Source: Roseomonas sp. (lineage in GTDB: Bacteria; Pseudomonadota; Alphaproteobacteria; Acetobacterales; Acetobacteraceae). Taken from it: 64,000 nt of DNA. The position numbers and the translations under genes are program-made. Location: contig JADCFN010000005.1 in the NCBI GenBank assembly GCA_020249505.1, positions 159,949-223,948 of the forward strand, in the 5' to 3' direction. This document shows, piece after piece, positions 42,561 to 52,426 of the stretch (the stretch's first letter is position 1; every line of letters begins with the position of its first letter). The notes under the pieces were generated by a model. The model did no database searches and was not told the DNA's origin. It was given only the letters and a program-made list of their open reading frames with translations.

Positions 42561-45500
42561 TTACGACCTTGCCTCCCCCGGCGCATGCGGATCAAGCACC
42601 GCATCCGGCAAAGCCATAAACCGCGCGCCGTAAGTCCAAACCAGCGCACATTCCACAATACGCCCCGGAAAGGCCGCGCGCAGCAGCGTGCGATAGGCGG
42701 CCATTTGCCGCAGATAAAGCGGTGCAACATCCGCCACCTGTGCCGGTGGCGGGCGATTGGTCTTGTAATCCAGCACCAGCACGCGCTCCCGTTCCACCCT
42801 CAGCCGATCCACCTGGCCCGCGATCAACCGACCATTGACCTCTCCCGCCAGGGGCGCCTCCGCCAAGCTGCCCGCGCCAAGGGCGGCCCGCATCCAACCT
42901 TGGCGCAGCAGGTCCAAAACCTCCTGCAAGGTGGCTTCCTGTTCCGCCGCCGTTAGCCCCGGCGCGCGGCGTGCGAGGAAGCGGCGCGAGAGTTCTTCCC
43001 TGCCTGCCTCAGGATGTTCGGGCAGGCTTTGCAGCAGCGCATGCACCAATCGCCCACGCCGGAAACGCAGCCCAAGCGGGTCCTGCGCCGGGCGCGGTGC
43101 GGCGGCGGGGGTTTCCTGTTCACCGGGCAGGGCAGAGGGTGCAAGGCTGCCTGCCGGCGCTTCCTCGGCCAGTTTCTGCCAGGCCCAGGCGGGTGGGCGC
43201 GCCTCCGCCGCACTTGCCGCCATGGGGTCTTCCAGGCGCGGCGGCGCGCTTTGCGGCGCGCTGAGGTGCAGCAATTTTGGCTCGGCGCCGAAAGCATCTG
43301 CGGGCGCGCCAAGGGTGGCGGGGTCGAAGGCACAAGGCTGAACGCCCGGCAGGCGTGCAAACCCCTGCGCCACCAGATCATACCAGCAGCCTGGGGACAG
43401 TTTCTGCGCGCCATTCCAGCCGCAAATGATCAGGCGATCCTCGGCGCGCGTCAGCGCCACATAAAGCAACCGATGTTCTTCTTCTGCCTCTCGCGCCTGA
43501 TCCGCCTGGCGCTGCGCGGTGAGTACGGGCGCTTCAAAGCCCTTCACTTGCGGCGCCCATACCGGCAGGGCTTCGTCACCATCTTCAAACCAGCGGAGCG
43601 TCTTGCGGTCCTGCCCCTTGCCTGTTGTGTCGGGCAAAATGACGATTGGCGCCTGCAAGCCCTTGGCGCCATGCACGGTCATGATGCGCACCACATCGCC
43701 CGCGGATTCCGCTTCGCGCTTGATCTCGGCGCCGCCTTGCCTGAGCCAATGCACAAAGCCCTGCAAGGATGGCGGGTTGAGCTTTTCATGTTCCAGCGCG
43801 GCATTGAGCAATTCATCGAGCGGATCGCCCGCATCCGGCCCAAGCCGCGCCAGCATGCGCGCGCGCCCCGCGCGGGGATCAAGCGGGCCGGGCGCGCCAA
43901 GCACATCGGCAAACAAGCCATAGGGCGTGATGAAATCAAGCTGCGCCGCTTGTGCCGCCAACCAATCGGCCACGCGCCCGAAATCTGACGCACTGCCACG
44001 ATGCGCCATCAGCGCCGCATGCAGGCTGCCCTGGCGACCATGCGCCAGCCTGAACAGCGCAACCTCATCAAGCCCAATCAGCGGAGATTTCAACAGCGCC
44101 GCCAGATTCAAATCATCATCCGGCAGCAGCAGCCAGGCAGCGAGTGCCAGCATATCCTGCACCGGCAATTCATCCGCGAGCACCATGCGATCAATCCCGC
44201 CAACCGGGATGGCGCGGTTTTTCAAGGCGCGCACAAGGGCGGGCGCAAAGCCGCCGCGCTTGCGCCCGCGGAGCAGCACCAGAATATCGCCGGGGCGAAT
44301 GCGCCTGCCTTGGGGTTGCGCGTCTTCTTTGCCTTTTTCAACACGCGCTGGCAGGGTTTCGTTCTTGATCAGATGTTCAATGCGCGCTGCAATCGCGGCG
44401 GCAAGCTGCGGTGCTGCGCCTTCTGCGGCAACGGCCTGTTCCGGCGGCGCCCAATCGGGCGGCTTGGGCGCTGTCGCCGCTTGCAGGATCGGCCAAAGCT
44501 CCACACTGCCGGCATGGCCGGCGCGGTCCGCGTAATGTCGCAAGGGCGCATCGGGCGCGACACCATCACGCGCTGGCGCATCGGCGAAGACTGCATCTAC
44601 CAGCGCGAGTACGGGTTCGGTGGAGCGGAAGGAAACATCCAAAGGAACAGGGCGGAAATCCTGCCCGGCTGCTGTCACGATAGCTTCGTAATGGTGTTTC
44701 GCTTCCTTGAAGCGTTCAACCTCGGCACCCTGGAAGGCATAGATGGATTGCTTCTGATCGCCCACCGCGAAAATGCTGCGCGGTTCATCCCGTGCGCCGA
44801 GGCCCGCGAAGAATTCCGCCGATAACGCGCGTACAATACCCCATTGTTCCGGGTTGGAATCCTGCGCCTCATCCAACAAGATATGATCCAGCCCATCATC
44901 CAGCTTGTACAAAACCCAGGCACTGCCTGGATTATCGAGCAATTTGCGCGCGCCCAAGATCAGATCATCGTAATCGAGCAGGCCGGCATTTTCCTTCGCC
45001 ACCTGGTATCGGCGCAGCACTGGTGTGCCAATGGCGAAAAGCGCCATACTGGCGGCAAGGACGCGGGCGGCGGCGCGTTTGCCATCTAGCACCAATTGGC
45101 GTTCGCCCTCGCGCCGCATCAGATCGCTGATTTCATCCTGCCGCGCGCCTAGTTGCTTGGTTGCCAGTTTGGCGCGGACCGTGTCTTCCCCAGTGATGAA
45201 AATGGCGCGCCATTCGGCATGCCTTGCGATGCACTGTTCCTCGGACAGCGCGAACCAAGCCGCCAGTTTCTCGCCATGGCCAATATCCTGCTTGCCGCCT
45301 GCCAAAAGCAAGGGCGCTGCCACGCGCAGCGCCTCGGCTTCCGGCGCATCAATGACGGCCGCGTCAATCGTCGCCTCATCTTCTTCGCCGGGGATGATAC
45401 CAAGCTTCCGCGCCAGCGCCGCCCGCAGCCCCGCCATGCCTTGGCGCTTCTGCACGGCATCCAATAATTTACTGCTGGCGGCGGCCATGGTGCCGATCAC

Positions 45501-46064
45501 CTCGGAAAACTTCGTCGGCGCCTGGTATCTCGCCAATACCGCCAAGGCCGCGCGATCCGCCCCACCCGCCAGCAGCGCATCTCGTTCGCGCGCCAGCAGC
45601 GCCCGGCCATCCTGTTCCTGCATCACGGCAAATTGCGGCGCCAAACCTGCTTCGAGTGGAAAGCCGCGCAAAAGCGATTGCGCGAAACCATGCAGCGTTG
45701 AAATCCGCATCCCGCCTGGCTGTTCCAAGACCTCCACAAACAGGCGTCGCGCCGATGCCAAACCCTCGCGCCCCGGTGAAGTGCCCGTCAATTTCTGCAA
45801 TGTCTCCGCAAGATTCGCATCATCCGCGACCGCCCATTCACCAAGGCGCAGCGCCAAGCGCGTTGCCATTTCCGCCGCTGCTGCCTTGGTGAATGTCAGG
45901 CACAGGATGCGCCCTGGCGGCACGCCGGCCAGCAATAACCTGAGCAACCTATCCGTCAGCAGCTTGGTTTTGCCCGAACCCGCCGAAGCCTCTACCCAGG
46001 CTGAAGCCGCGGGATCGGCAGCGCGGTTTTGCGCGGCCTCGGCGCGTTGGCGAGCCTCGCTCAT
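42561..46064 (-). CDS. addA: AddA double-strand break repair helicase/nuclease
   Basis: 1167 residues. UvrD-type helicase: Walker A ASAGSGKTKLLTDR (26-39), LCLTFTKAAAAEMATR, the DEAQDSNPEQW block (about 395), VGDQKQSIYAFQGA, MTVHGAKGLQAPIVILPDTT and LLYVALTRAEDRLI. The C-terminal RecB-family nuclease carries VLDYKTNRPPP (about 1096) and the following QMAAYRTLL. AddAB resects double-strand breaks for RecA, the RecBCD substitute of alphaproteobacteria. Its ATG overlaps the addB stop codon (ATGA). Confidence 0.95.
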   Translation of the reverse strand: MSEARQRAEAAQNRAADPAASAWVEASAGSGKTKLLTDRLLRLLLAGVPPGRILCLTFTKAAAAEMATRLALRLGEWAVADDANLAETLQKLTGTSPGREGLASARRLFVEVLEQPGGMRISTLHGFAQSLLRGFPLEAGLAPQFAVMQEQDGRALLARERDALLAGGADRAALAVLARYQAPTKFSEVIGTMAAASSKLLDAVQKRQGMAGLRAALARKLGIIPGEEDEATIDAAVIDAPEAEALRVAAPLLLAGGKQDIGHGEKLAAWFALSEEQCIARHAEWRAIFITGEDTVRAKLATKQLGARQDEISDLMRREGERQLVLDGKRAAARVLAASMALFAIGTPVLRRYQVAKENAGLLDYDDLILGARKLLDNPGSAWVLYKLDDGLDHILLDEAQDSNPEQWGIVRALSAEFFAGLGARDEPRSIFAVGDQKQSIYAFQGAEVERFKEAKHHYEAIVTAAGQDFRPVPLDVSFRSTEPVLALVDAVFADAPARDGVAPDAPLRHYADRAGHAGSVELWPILQAATAPKPPDWAPPEQAVAAEGAAPQLAAAIAARIEHLIKNETLPARVEKGKEDAQPQGRRIRPGDILVLLRGRKRGGFAPALVRALKNRAIPVGGIDRMVLADELPVQDMLALAAWLLLPDDDLNLAALLKSPLIGLDEVALFRLAHGRQGSLHAALMAHRGSASDFGRVADWLAAQAAQLDFITPYGLFADVLGAPGPLDPRAGRARMLARLGPDAGDPLDELLNAALEHEKLNPPSLQGFVHWLRQGGAEIKREAESAGDVVRIMTVHGAKGLQAPIVILPDTTGKGQDRKTLRWFEDGDEALPVWAPQVKGFEAPVLTAQRQADQAREAEEEHRLLYVALTRAEDRLIICGWNGAQKLSPGCWYDLVAQGFARLPGVQPCAFDPATLGAPADAFGAEPKLLHLSAPQSAPPRLEDPMAASAAEARPPAWAWQKLAEEAPAGSLAPSALPGEQETPAAAPRPAQDPLGLRFRRGRLVHALLQSLPEHPEAGREELSRRFLARRAPGLTAAEQEATLQEVLDLLRQGWMRAALGAGSLAEAPLAGEVNGRLIAGQVDRLRVERERVLVLDYKTNRPPPAQVADVAPLYLRQMAAYRTLLRAAFPGRIVECALVWTYGARFMALPDAVLDPHAPGEARS

Positions 46065-49000
46065 GCCTCATCCCCGTCGCCGGAGGCCCATTCAGCCACG
46101 CGCGCCAGATGATCGTAATCATCGCCGGGCGTGCCGCGTGCGGGGTGCGGGCGGCTTTCGAAGGGCGCGTCACCCAGCAACATGCGCTCTGCCAGCGCTG
46201 TGATGCGTGTGCGCGCGAGATCGGCGTAGGGCACACCATCATCCGTGGTAGCGTTTAACTTCTTTTCCTCTCCCGGCTTCTCGCCACCACTCAATTTCCA
46301 ATAGACCAGCGCGGCGGCCTTGGCTTCAGTGCTGATCGTCGGATAGCCGCCGGCTTCCAGAATCATTGCCTCCAAAGCCAATTGCGGCGCGGCGCCAGCG
46401 ACAACCTGGGATGCACCCGGTACCTGGCCGGTCTTGTAATCCAGAATTCGCCAGCCGCCGCCGGCCAATTCATCCAAGCGATCCGCCTTGGCCAGGATTT
46501 CAATATCCCCGCCCGCCAGTGCCAGCGCCACACGGCCTTCATGTTCCGTGAGGCAACGCAGCAGTCCGTTTTGGGCGCGCAGCTTTTCTTCCTCGGCAAT
46601 CACGAAGTCGCCCATGCGCGCCATGCGCGGCCCCCAAAAGGCGAGCACACCGGGATGTACCGATTCCTTCTTCAAGGCTTCAGCGCAGGCTTGCGCCCAT
46701 AGATCGCGCGCATCAGCAATGCCGGGCCATCCCGTGCCAAGCCCGGCAAGAAAGAACCGCATGGCGTGATGCACCAGCGTGCCATATTCCCGGGTGCCGA
46801 TATCCGCATCCAGGTCATCAAGCGCCTGCAACCGCAGGATGCGCTTGGCGTAGAAGGCGTAAGGATCGGCGATCAATTGCGTCGCGTCCGAAACACTCAA
46901 TCGGCGCGGGCGGACTTCCACGGGCGGGCTATAGGCAGCGCGCTTGCACGGCATCGCCTCGCCTTCCGGTTCATCCAAGGCAGCGGCCCAGCCTGCCGCG
47001 TCACTTGCGGTGATTTTGATCTCACCCTGGCCTTTCAGGAAGGTTTCCAGCCGCGTTAGCCAACGTGTCGGCACGCTTGGAGCGCCGCCACGTTTGCGTG
47101 CGCTGGACAGCACCAATTCGCCCGCCTGCGCTGCCGCGTGGAAGAAATCCGCCGCCACACGGCCAATGCGCGCTTCCGGCGCAGGCAGACCAAAACGCGC
47201 GCGCATCGGGCGGCTCATCCAGGGGCCGGGTTCGGTTGCTTGCGGCCAGATGCTTTCTTCCAGCGCGCCCAGGATGACGCGATCGAAATGCTGCAAGCGC
47301 GCTTCCAAAAGGCCGAGGATTGCGATGCGCGGATGCGCGCCCGTATCACGCCGTGCGCGGAAGGGTGGTGCAATCGGCCCCGCCAGCATGGCATCGAAAG
47401 CGCCGGGCCATTCGGCGGGCGCGATGGGCGGCACTTCAACCAGCGCCTCAGTAAGTGCGGCCAAATGCCGCGCTAAAGCCTCCCCTTCCTCACCAGCGTA
47501 AAGCCTCAGGCCGCCGGGCAGGTCCGGTGTTGCCGCAAGCGCTTCCGCCGCCGCCAGATGGAGCGTCAATAAATCAGCGGGCGGGCGCGCGGGGCTTGGC
47601 GGCAATGCAGCGAAATCACCAAGGGCGGATTGCAGGGCATCCACCAGCCCAAGCAAGGCGATATCGCCCGCCGGCAAGGCCGCGCGCAGCCCTTCAAGCC
47701 CGGCTGCCGGGCGCGGCCCGCGCAAGCATTTCCGCTCAAGGGCGCGCACCGCTTCAAGCCAGGCACCGCGTCCCATGCCTGCGCTGCAGAGCGGATGCTT
47801 CAACACCGCGAGCAACGCAGCAGGCGCGAAGCCATCCGCCACCATGCGCGCAATCAGCCGCAGAAATGCCGCTGCCGGCGCATCGGCCAAGGGCGCGCCG
47901 GCGCTGTCATCGGCGGTGATGCCATGGCGTGCGAGTTCTGCCGCGACACGCCGCGCCAAGTCACGGTCCGGAGTGATCAGTGCCGCGCGCTTGCCGGGGA
48001 CCTCCATCGCTTCGCGCAACAAAAGCGCGATGGCAGCGGCTTCCTGTTGTGCATCGGCGGCCTGCAAACGGCTGATGCCAGCAAGGGCCGCCTGCCAGCG
48101 TGGCGCATCGCGTTCCGTCCAAACATCCAAACCCTCTGCTGGGCGTAGGCTGCGCGCCAGCATCACCGTGCGATCTGGCGGGGCGCCGTGATGATCGGCC
48201 TTGGTCCAAGGGCGCGGCGCATTGGGCTCCACGCCAAGATCGGCAAGCAGCTTCAATTGCCCGGCAAAGGGATGGCTCGGCGCGCGGCGAATGGCCTCAG
48301 CCAGGCTTGGCGTGATGGGCTCTGCCATGCCTTGCAGCACCAGCGCGCCATTGGGCAGGTTGGCGATGCAGCGGAGCAAAGCGGTCGCGGCGGGGATGGT
48401 GCCGCCTGCGCCAATGCCGGCGGCGATCAGCTTTTCGCGCGGTGGTGCCGCTTCCAGCGCGCGGCGCTGCGCAATCAATGCGCGCACGCGCGCAAGGCCC
48501 AAATCCATCAGGCGCTGGTTTTGCAGCCAGCCATTCCAATCGCGCACCACGGCTTGCAAAAGCTTTGTGGTGATTTGCCAATGCACCGCTAATTTATCTG
48601 GCACCAGCCCATCCAACCGCGCGAGCCAGCTTGCCGCGAAATCCGCAGGATCAGCGGTTTCAATCAGATCAAGATCGGCTTCTTCAAAGGCGATTTCATC
48701 AAAAAGCGTTGCGAGCTCGCCAGCCAATAGCCACGCCTGCTCAGCGCCAAGCGGCCCGCCGAAGCGGCGCGGAATGCCAAGTACGATGCGCGACAGCACT
48801 GCTTGGCGCGTCAGTGGCGCGACTGCGGGTGGCAGATCAAGCAAAGCGGGCAGCGCCAATTCATCTGCCTCTTCCACCGAAAGCCCGGGCAAAGCGCGCA
48901 TGCGCGGCAGCAATAACGCGCGGCCGCTGGCTGCGGTCAGAAAGGCTTCGCGCAGCGCACGCGCGGAACGCCGCGTTGGCAATAGCAGCGTATAGGTCGC

Positions 49001-49096
49001 GAGTGCGGCTGGATCATCGTTAGGCACTTGCGCGAGCAATCCCTCGGCCAGCGCGGGCAGGAAGCGCTGATCGGCGGAGATCGTGAAAACACGCAA
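46061..49096 (-). CDS. addB: AddB double-strand break repair nuclease subunit
   Basis: 1011 residues. The inactivated helicase-like N-terminus is typical (ALATYTLLLPTRRSARALREAFL, near 33-55). The C-terminal nuclease has ILAKADRLDELAGGGWRILDYKTGQVPG (about 865-890) and the downstream QLALEAMILEAGGY motif. It forms the AddAB complex with the product of the next, overlapping gene. It lies 10 nt downstream of murU, so it is part of the tsaE-amgK-murU-addB-addA run. Confidence 0.93.
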   Translation of the reverse strand: MRVFTISADQRFLPALAEGLLAQVPNDDPAALATYTLLLPTRRSARALREAFLTAASGRALLLPRMRALPGLSVEEADELALPALLDLPPAVAPLTRQAVLSRIVLGIPRRFGGPLGAEQAWLLAGELATLFDEIAFEEADLDLIETADPADFAASWLARLDGLVPDKLAVHWQITTKLLQAVVRDWNGWLQNQRLMDLGLARVRALIAQRRALEAAPPREKLIAAGIGAGGTIPAATALLRCIANLPNGALVLQGMAEPITPSLAEAIRRAPSHPFAGQLKLLADLGVEPNAPRPWTKADHHGAPPDRTVMLARSLRPAEGLDVWTERDAPRWQAALAGISRLQAADAQQEAAAIALLLREAMEVPGKRAALITPDRDLARRVAAELARHGITADDSAGAPLADAPAAAFLRLIARMVADGFAPAALLAVLKHPLCSAGMGRGAWLEAVRALERKCLRGPRPAAGLEGLRAALPAGDIALLGLVDALQSALGDFAALPPSPARPPADLLTLHLAAAEALAATPDLPGGLRLYAGEEGEALARHLAALTEALVEVPPIAPAEWPGAFDAMLAGPIAPPFRARRDTGAHPRIAILGLLEARLQHFDRVILGALEESIWPQATEPGPWMSRPMRARFGLPAPEARIGRVAADFFHAAAQAGELVLSSARKRGGAPSVPTRWLTRLETFLKGQGEIKITASDAAGWAAALDEPEGEAMPCKRAAYSPPVEVRPRRLSVSDATQLIADPYAFYAKRILRLQALDDLDADIGTREYGTLVHHAMRFFLAGLGTGWPGIADARDLWAQACAEALKKESVHPGVLAFWGPRMARMGDFVIAEEEKLRAQNGLLRCLTEHEGRVALALAGGDIEILAKADRLDELAGGGWRILDYKTGQVPGASQVVAGAAPQLALEAMILEAGGYPTISTEAKAAALVYWKLSGGEKPGEEKKLNATTDDGVPYADLARTRITALAERMLLGDAPFESRPHPARGTPGDDYDHLARVAEWASGDGDEA

Positions 49097-49106
49097 GGGC
49101 AGCGCT

Positions 49107-49835
49107 TCAGAACAGCGCGCGGATCACGCCGCTGCGCAAGACATCTTCGGCATGTTCCAGATCAGCGGGGGTGGACAAGTGAAACCACGCGCCATCATGC
49201 ACCAAACCGTAAAGCCGCCCGGCTTCAATCGCGCGTTTCCAAAGCCTCATCAGGCTGAAGGCGCCGCTTGGTGCCCCCTCAAACAACGCAGGCGAGACGA
49301 TTTGCACACCACCGAAAAGATAGGGCGACACCTCGCCTTCTTCCGGGCGGCGCAGCAGGCCAAGCGGGTCAAGCATGAAATCCCCGCGCCCCACTTCGCC
49401 CGCGATTTGTGCCGTGCGGATCAGCAATAAAAGCCCATCCATGCGTTCGGGATCGAAGGCCGCGGCCAAACGCCTCAAGGCAGGGTGCGGCCCATCCAGC
49501 CAAAAGGCATCGCCATTCACCACCGCGAAAGGCGCATCACCAAGCGCGGGCAAGGCGCGCGCCACACCGCCGCCGGTCTCCAGCAGGGTCTCTTCTTGTT
49601 GCAGGGTGATGCTCGGCGCGCTGCGGGCGGCCACACAAGCCGCGACCTGATCCGCCAGCCAATGAGCATTCACCACCGCATCAGTGACACCCGCATCCGT
49701 CAGCCGATCCAGCGCGTGATCAAGCAGGCTCCGCCCGGCCAAGGGCAAAAGCGGTTTGGGCATGGCTTCCGACAAGGGGCGCATGCGCGTGCCAAGGCCG
49801 GCCGCCAGAACCATGGCGCGGGAAAGGGTGATCAT
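49107..49835 (-). CDS. murU: N-acetylmuramate alpha-1-phosphate uridylyltransferase
   Basis: 242 residues. Sugar nucleotidyltransferase signature VLAAGLGTRMRPLSEAMPKPLLPL (9-32), VVNAHWLADQV, ETGGGVARAL, VVNGDAFWLDGP and GDFMLDPLG. The pairing with amgK identifies it as MurU, which makes UDP-MurNAc from MurNAc-1-P in a peptidoglycan recycling route that bypasses fosfomycin-sensitive MurA. The start at MITLSRAM overlaps the amgK stop codon (ATGA). Confidence 0.88.
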   Translation of the reverse strand: MITLSRAMVLAAGLGTRMRPLSEAMPKPLLPLAGRSLLDHALDRLTDAGVTDAVVNAHWLADQVAACVAARSAPSITLQQEETLLETGGGVARALPALGDAPFAVVNGDAFWLDGPHPALRRLAAAFDPERMDGLLLLIRTAQIAGEVGRGDFMLDPLGLLRRPEEGEVSPYLFGGVQIVSPALFEGAPSGAFSLMRLWKRAIEAGRLYGLVHDGAWFHLSTPADLEHAEDVLRSGVIRALF

Positions 49836-50815
49836 GCAGGCTCCTTCGCCGGATCGGGATTGCGGCGCAAGTGGCGCGGCAGGGCAGCATCCAACCACAA
49901 GCGCAGCGGTATGGTGGCAGGGTGCGCCAGTGCTTCATCCAAAAGCCGCCAGCAGCGCGGCCCATGGACAAGATAGTGATGCTTGTTGTCGCGCCGCGCG
50001 AGCCGCACCCAAAGTGCCGCCACGCGCAAATGGCGCTGCGCAGCGCAGGCGGCCATGGCGGCGGTGAAGGCATCCCGCGGCACGCCGGGCCTTGCGGCGA
50101 AGTAGCTTTCAATCGCCGCATCGCGGGCGGCTGTAGCCACATCGCGCCGCGCATCCTGCACCAAGGAAACAAGATCGTAAGCTGGATGCCCCAAGCCGGC
50201 ATCCTGGAAATCGAGCAAGCCAGTGCGCCGCGCGCCCGCGCGCGCTTCAAGCCGCATCAGATTGGCCGGGAAGTAATCGCGATGCACGAAACCTTGCGTG
50301 TCCGCGAAGGGGGCGAGCATGTCGCGCAACGCTGCATCAAGCTCAGCGCGCAGCGCATCATCTGGCGCGCTGCCCATCATCGCAGGCCACCACCAATCAA
50401 GAAACGTCGCCGCCGTCGCCCGAGCCATGGCCGCGGCATCCCAGGCTGGCAGGCCGGGCGGTGGGGCTGCTTCATGCAGGGCCGCGAGGGTCTCAGCGGC
50501 CTCGGCGTAAAGTTCGGGCGCAGGCCCGCCGCCATCCAACAACGCGGCATGGGTGGCATCGCCGAAATCCTCCAGCAGCACCAATCCCGCTTCGGGATCG
50601 GCGGCGATGATCTCAGGCGCGGAAAGCCCCACCCCCAGGATATGCCCGGCAATGGCGATGAAGGGGCGAGTATTTTCCGGCGGCGGCGCTTCCATCAGCA
50701 AAGCCGGGCGCGGCCCGCCCAGCAGGCGCGTATAGCGCCGGGCCGAGGCGTCTGAGGGCAGCGGGTCCAGCCGCGCCGCGCCAAAACCGGCGTTTTTTAA
50801 GAAGGCCATGGTCAT
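49832..50815 (-). CDS. amgK: Anomeric MurNAc/GlcNAc kinase
   Basis: 327 residues, aminoglycoside-phosphotransferase fold. PLPSDASARRYTRL glycine-loop equivalent (18-31), the catalytic loop GFVHRDYFPANLMRLE (175-190) with HRDxxxxN, and metal-binding LLDFQDAGLGHPAYDLVSL (200-218). It phosphorylates MurNAc at the anomeric hydroxyl for MurU. It overlaps both tsaE and murU by 4 nt, giving tight coupling. The whole order tsaE-amgK-murU-addB-addA is common in alphaproteobacteria. Confidence 0.9.
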   Translation of the reverse strand: MTMAFLKNAGFGAARLDPLPSDASARRYTRLLGGPRPALLMEAPPPENTRPFIAIAGHILGVGLSAPEIIAADPEAGLVLLEDFGDATHAALLDGGGPAPELYAEAAETLAALHEAAPPPGLPAWDAAAMARATAATFLDWWWPAMMGSAPDDALRAELDAALRDMLAPFADTQGFVHRDYFPANLMRLEARAGARRTGLLDFQDAGLGHPAYDLVSLVQDARRDVATAARDAAIESYFAARPGVPRDAFTAAMAACAAQRHLRVAALWVRLARRDNKHHYLVHGPRCWRLLDEALAHPATIPLRLWLDAALPRHLRRNPDPAKEPA

Positions 50816-51264
50816 GGGCGCAGCCCCTCAAGCCTGCCGTCCCATCCTTGCAAAACCACATGGCGCGCTTCCTCGGCCGCGCCTGGGGTCAGATGGATGC
50901 GCAGCGCATCGGGCGGCGCGAGCGGCCCCAGCCTTTCGGGCCATTCCACCAGCACAATGCCCTCTCGCGCTTCTTCCCAGCCGAGTTCCGCGAGGCCATC
51001 GGGGCCAAAAAGCCGATAAAGGTCGAAATGATGTGCAGGGCCAGCCGGCAAATCATAGCTCTGCACCAGGGTGAAGGTGGGGCTCGGCACTTCAAGCGCG
51101 GGATCGCCGGTGGCGGCGCGTAGCAGCGCGCGGGCAAAGGCGCTTTTGCCGGCGCCGAGGGGCCCATCCAGCAGCAGCGCATCGCCGGGGCGAAGCATAG
51201 GCGCCAGCCGCGCCGCGAGCGCTTCCGTCGCGGCCAGATCGGGCAGATCCAAGGCAATTTCCAC
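50812..51264 (-). CDS. tsaE: tRNA t6A biosynthesis ATPase TsaE
   Basis: 150 residues from GTG 51264, family-sized, preceded by AAAGGGAGG 11 nt upstream; longer upstream readings run through the divergent fnr start and are rejected. Walker A DGPLGAGKSAFAR (33-45), SPTFTLVQSY, HHFDLYRLFG, LVEWPERLG. TsaE is the ATPase that resets TsaB-TsaD during threonylcarbamoylation of A37 in ANN-decoding tRNAs. It is first in the run leading to addA. Confidence 0.9.
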   Translation of the reverse strand: MEIALDLPDLAATEALAARLAPMLRPGDALLLDGPLGAGKSAFARALLRAATGDPALEVPSPTFTLVQSYDLPAGPAHHFDLYRLFGPDGLAELGWEEAREGIVLVEWPERLGPLAPPDALRIHLTPGAAEEARHVVLQGWDGRLEGLRP

Positions 51265-51349
51265 CGGCGCCTGATCCTCCCTTTCCGTCAAAGCTTTGAC
51301 CAAAACCAAGTCTCGTCTATCACGCCCTCCTGGATTCGGGGGAGAGCCC

Positions 51350-52369
51350 ATGCCGGCCGAAATTGAAACCGATGTCGCGATTATTGGCGCGGGCCCTGTT
51401 GGGCTTTTCGCGGTGTTTGAATGCGGCATGCTGCGCATGAAATCCGTGGTGATTGACGCGCTGGAAGCGATTGGCGGGCAATGCACGGCGCTTTATCCGG
51501 AAAAGCCGATTTTCGATATTCCCGCCCATCCGCAAATCGCCGGCGCCGATCTGATCGGCCAGCTTGAACAACAGGCCGCGCCCTTCGCGCCGCAGTATTT
51601 GTTCGGCCGCCGCGTGGAGACACTGCGCCAGGAAGGCAGCACATTGGTGCTCGGCACTTCCGCCGGTGACATCATTCGCGCCAAGGCCGTGATCCTGGCC
51701 GCTGGCGCCGGCGCCTTCGGCCCCAATCGCCCCCCCCTACCCGGTCTTGCCGGCTACGAAGCCTCAGGCGCCGTGCGCTACATGGTCGCGAAGCGGGAAG
51801 AATTTCGCGGCAAGCGCGTGGTGATTGCGGGCGGCGGTGATTCCGCCGTGGATTGGGCGCTGTCGCTCAAGGATATCGCGGCCAAGGTCGTGGTGGTGCA
51901 TCGCCGCCCGAAATTCCGCGCAGCACCCGAAACCGCCGCGCAATTGGAAGCCGCCGCCGGGCGGGGGGAAGTGGAAATGGCCATCCCCTATCAGTTGCAC
52001 GGCCTGAAGGGTGATGGCGCCAGGCTGGAAGCGGTGGAATTGGCGACGCTGCAAGGCGAAACCCGCGATGTGCCGGCGGATCATCTGCTTGCGTTTTTCG
52101 GGCTTTCGATGGATTTGGGCCCCATCGCCGATTGGGGGCTTGGGCTGGAACGCAGCCATGTCAGCGTCACCCCCTCAACCTGCGAAACCAATATCCCGGG
52201 CGTCTACGCCATTGGCGATATCGCAACCTATCCCGGCAAACTTAAGCTGATCCTGCAAGGATTTTCTGAGGCCGCCATGGCTGCACACGCCATCCATCCG
52301 CGCGTCTTCCCCGATACCGCGCTGCATTTCGAATATTCCACGAGCAAAGGCGTGCCCGCAGCGGCCTAA
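51350..52369 (+). CDS. Ferredoxin/flavodoxin-NADP+ reductase, thioredoxin-reductase type
   Basis: 339 residues. FAD site DVAIIGAGPVGLFAVFECGML (8-28), NADP site GKRVVIAGGGDSAVDWAL (154-171), and a late GVYAIGDIATYPGKLKLILQGFSEAA FAD contact. The CxxC redox pair of thioredoxin reductase is missing, which identifies the FNR type 2 family. It transfers electrons between NADPH and ferredoxin or flavodoxin. The start MPAEIE has GGGGGAG 6 nt upstream. It is divergent from tsaE (85 nt). Confidence 0.88.
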   Translation: MPAEIETDVAIIGAGPVGLFAVFECGMLRMKSVVIDALEAIGGQCTALYPEKPIFDIPAHPQIAGADLIGQLEQQAAPFAPQYLFGRRVETLRQEGSTLVLGTSAGDIIRAKAVILAAGAGAFGPNRPPLPGLAGYEASGAVRYMVAKREEFRGKRVVIAGGGDSAVDWALSLKDIAAKVVVVHRRPKFRAAPETAAQLEAAAGRGEVEMAIPYQLHGLKGDGARLEAVELATLQGETRDVPADHLLAFFGLSMDLGPIADWGLGLERSHVSVTPSTCETNIPGVYAIGDIATYPGKLKLILQGFSEAAMAAHAIHPRVFPDTALHFEYSTSKGVPAAA

Positions 52370-52378
52370 GCGGCTCAC

Positions 52379-52401
52379 GGGGCGCCCCTTGCAGGCGCCC
52401 C
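52379..52401 (+). terminator. GC hairpin after FNR gene
   Basis: GGGGCGCC-CCTTGCA-GGCGCCCC, an 8-bp perfect stem shortly after the stop codon, with no T-run. A weak terminator or 3' stabiliser is plausible. Confidence 0.45.
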
Positions 52402-52426
52402 GCCGCAATCCCCACTTGGAAGCATC

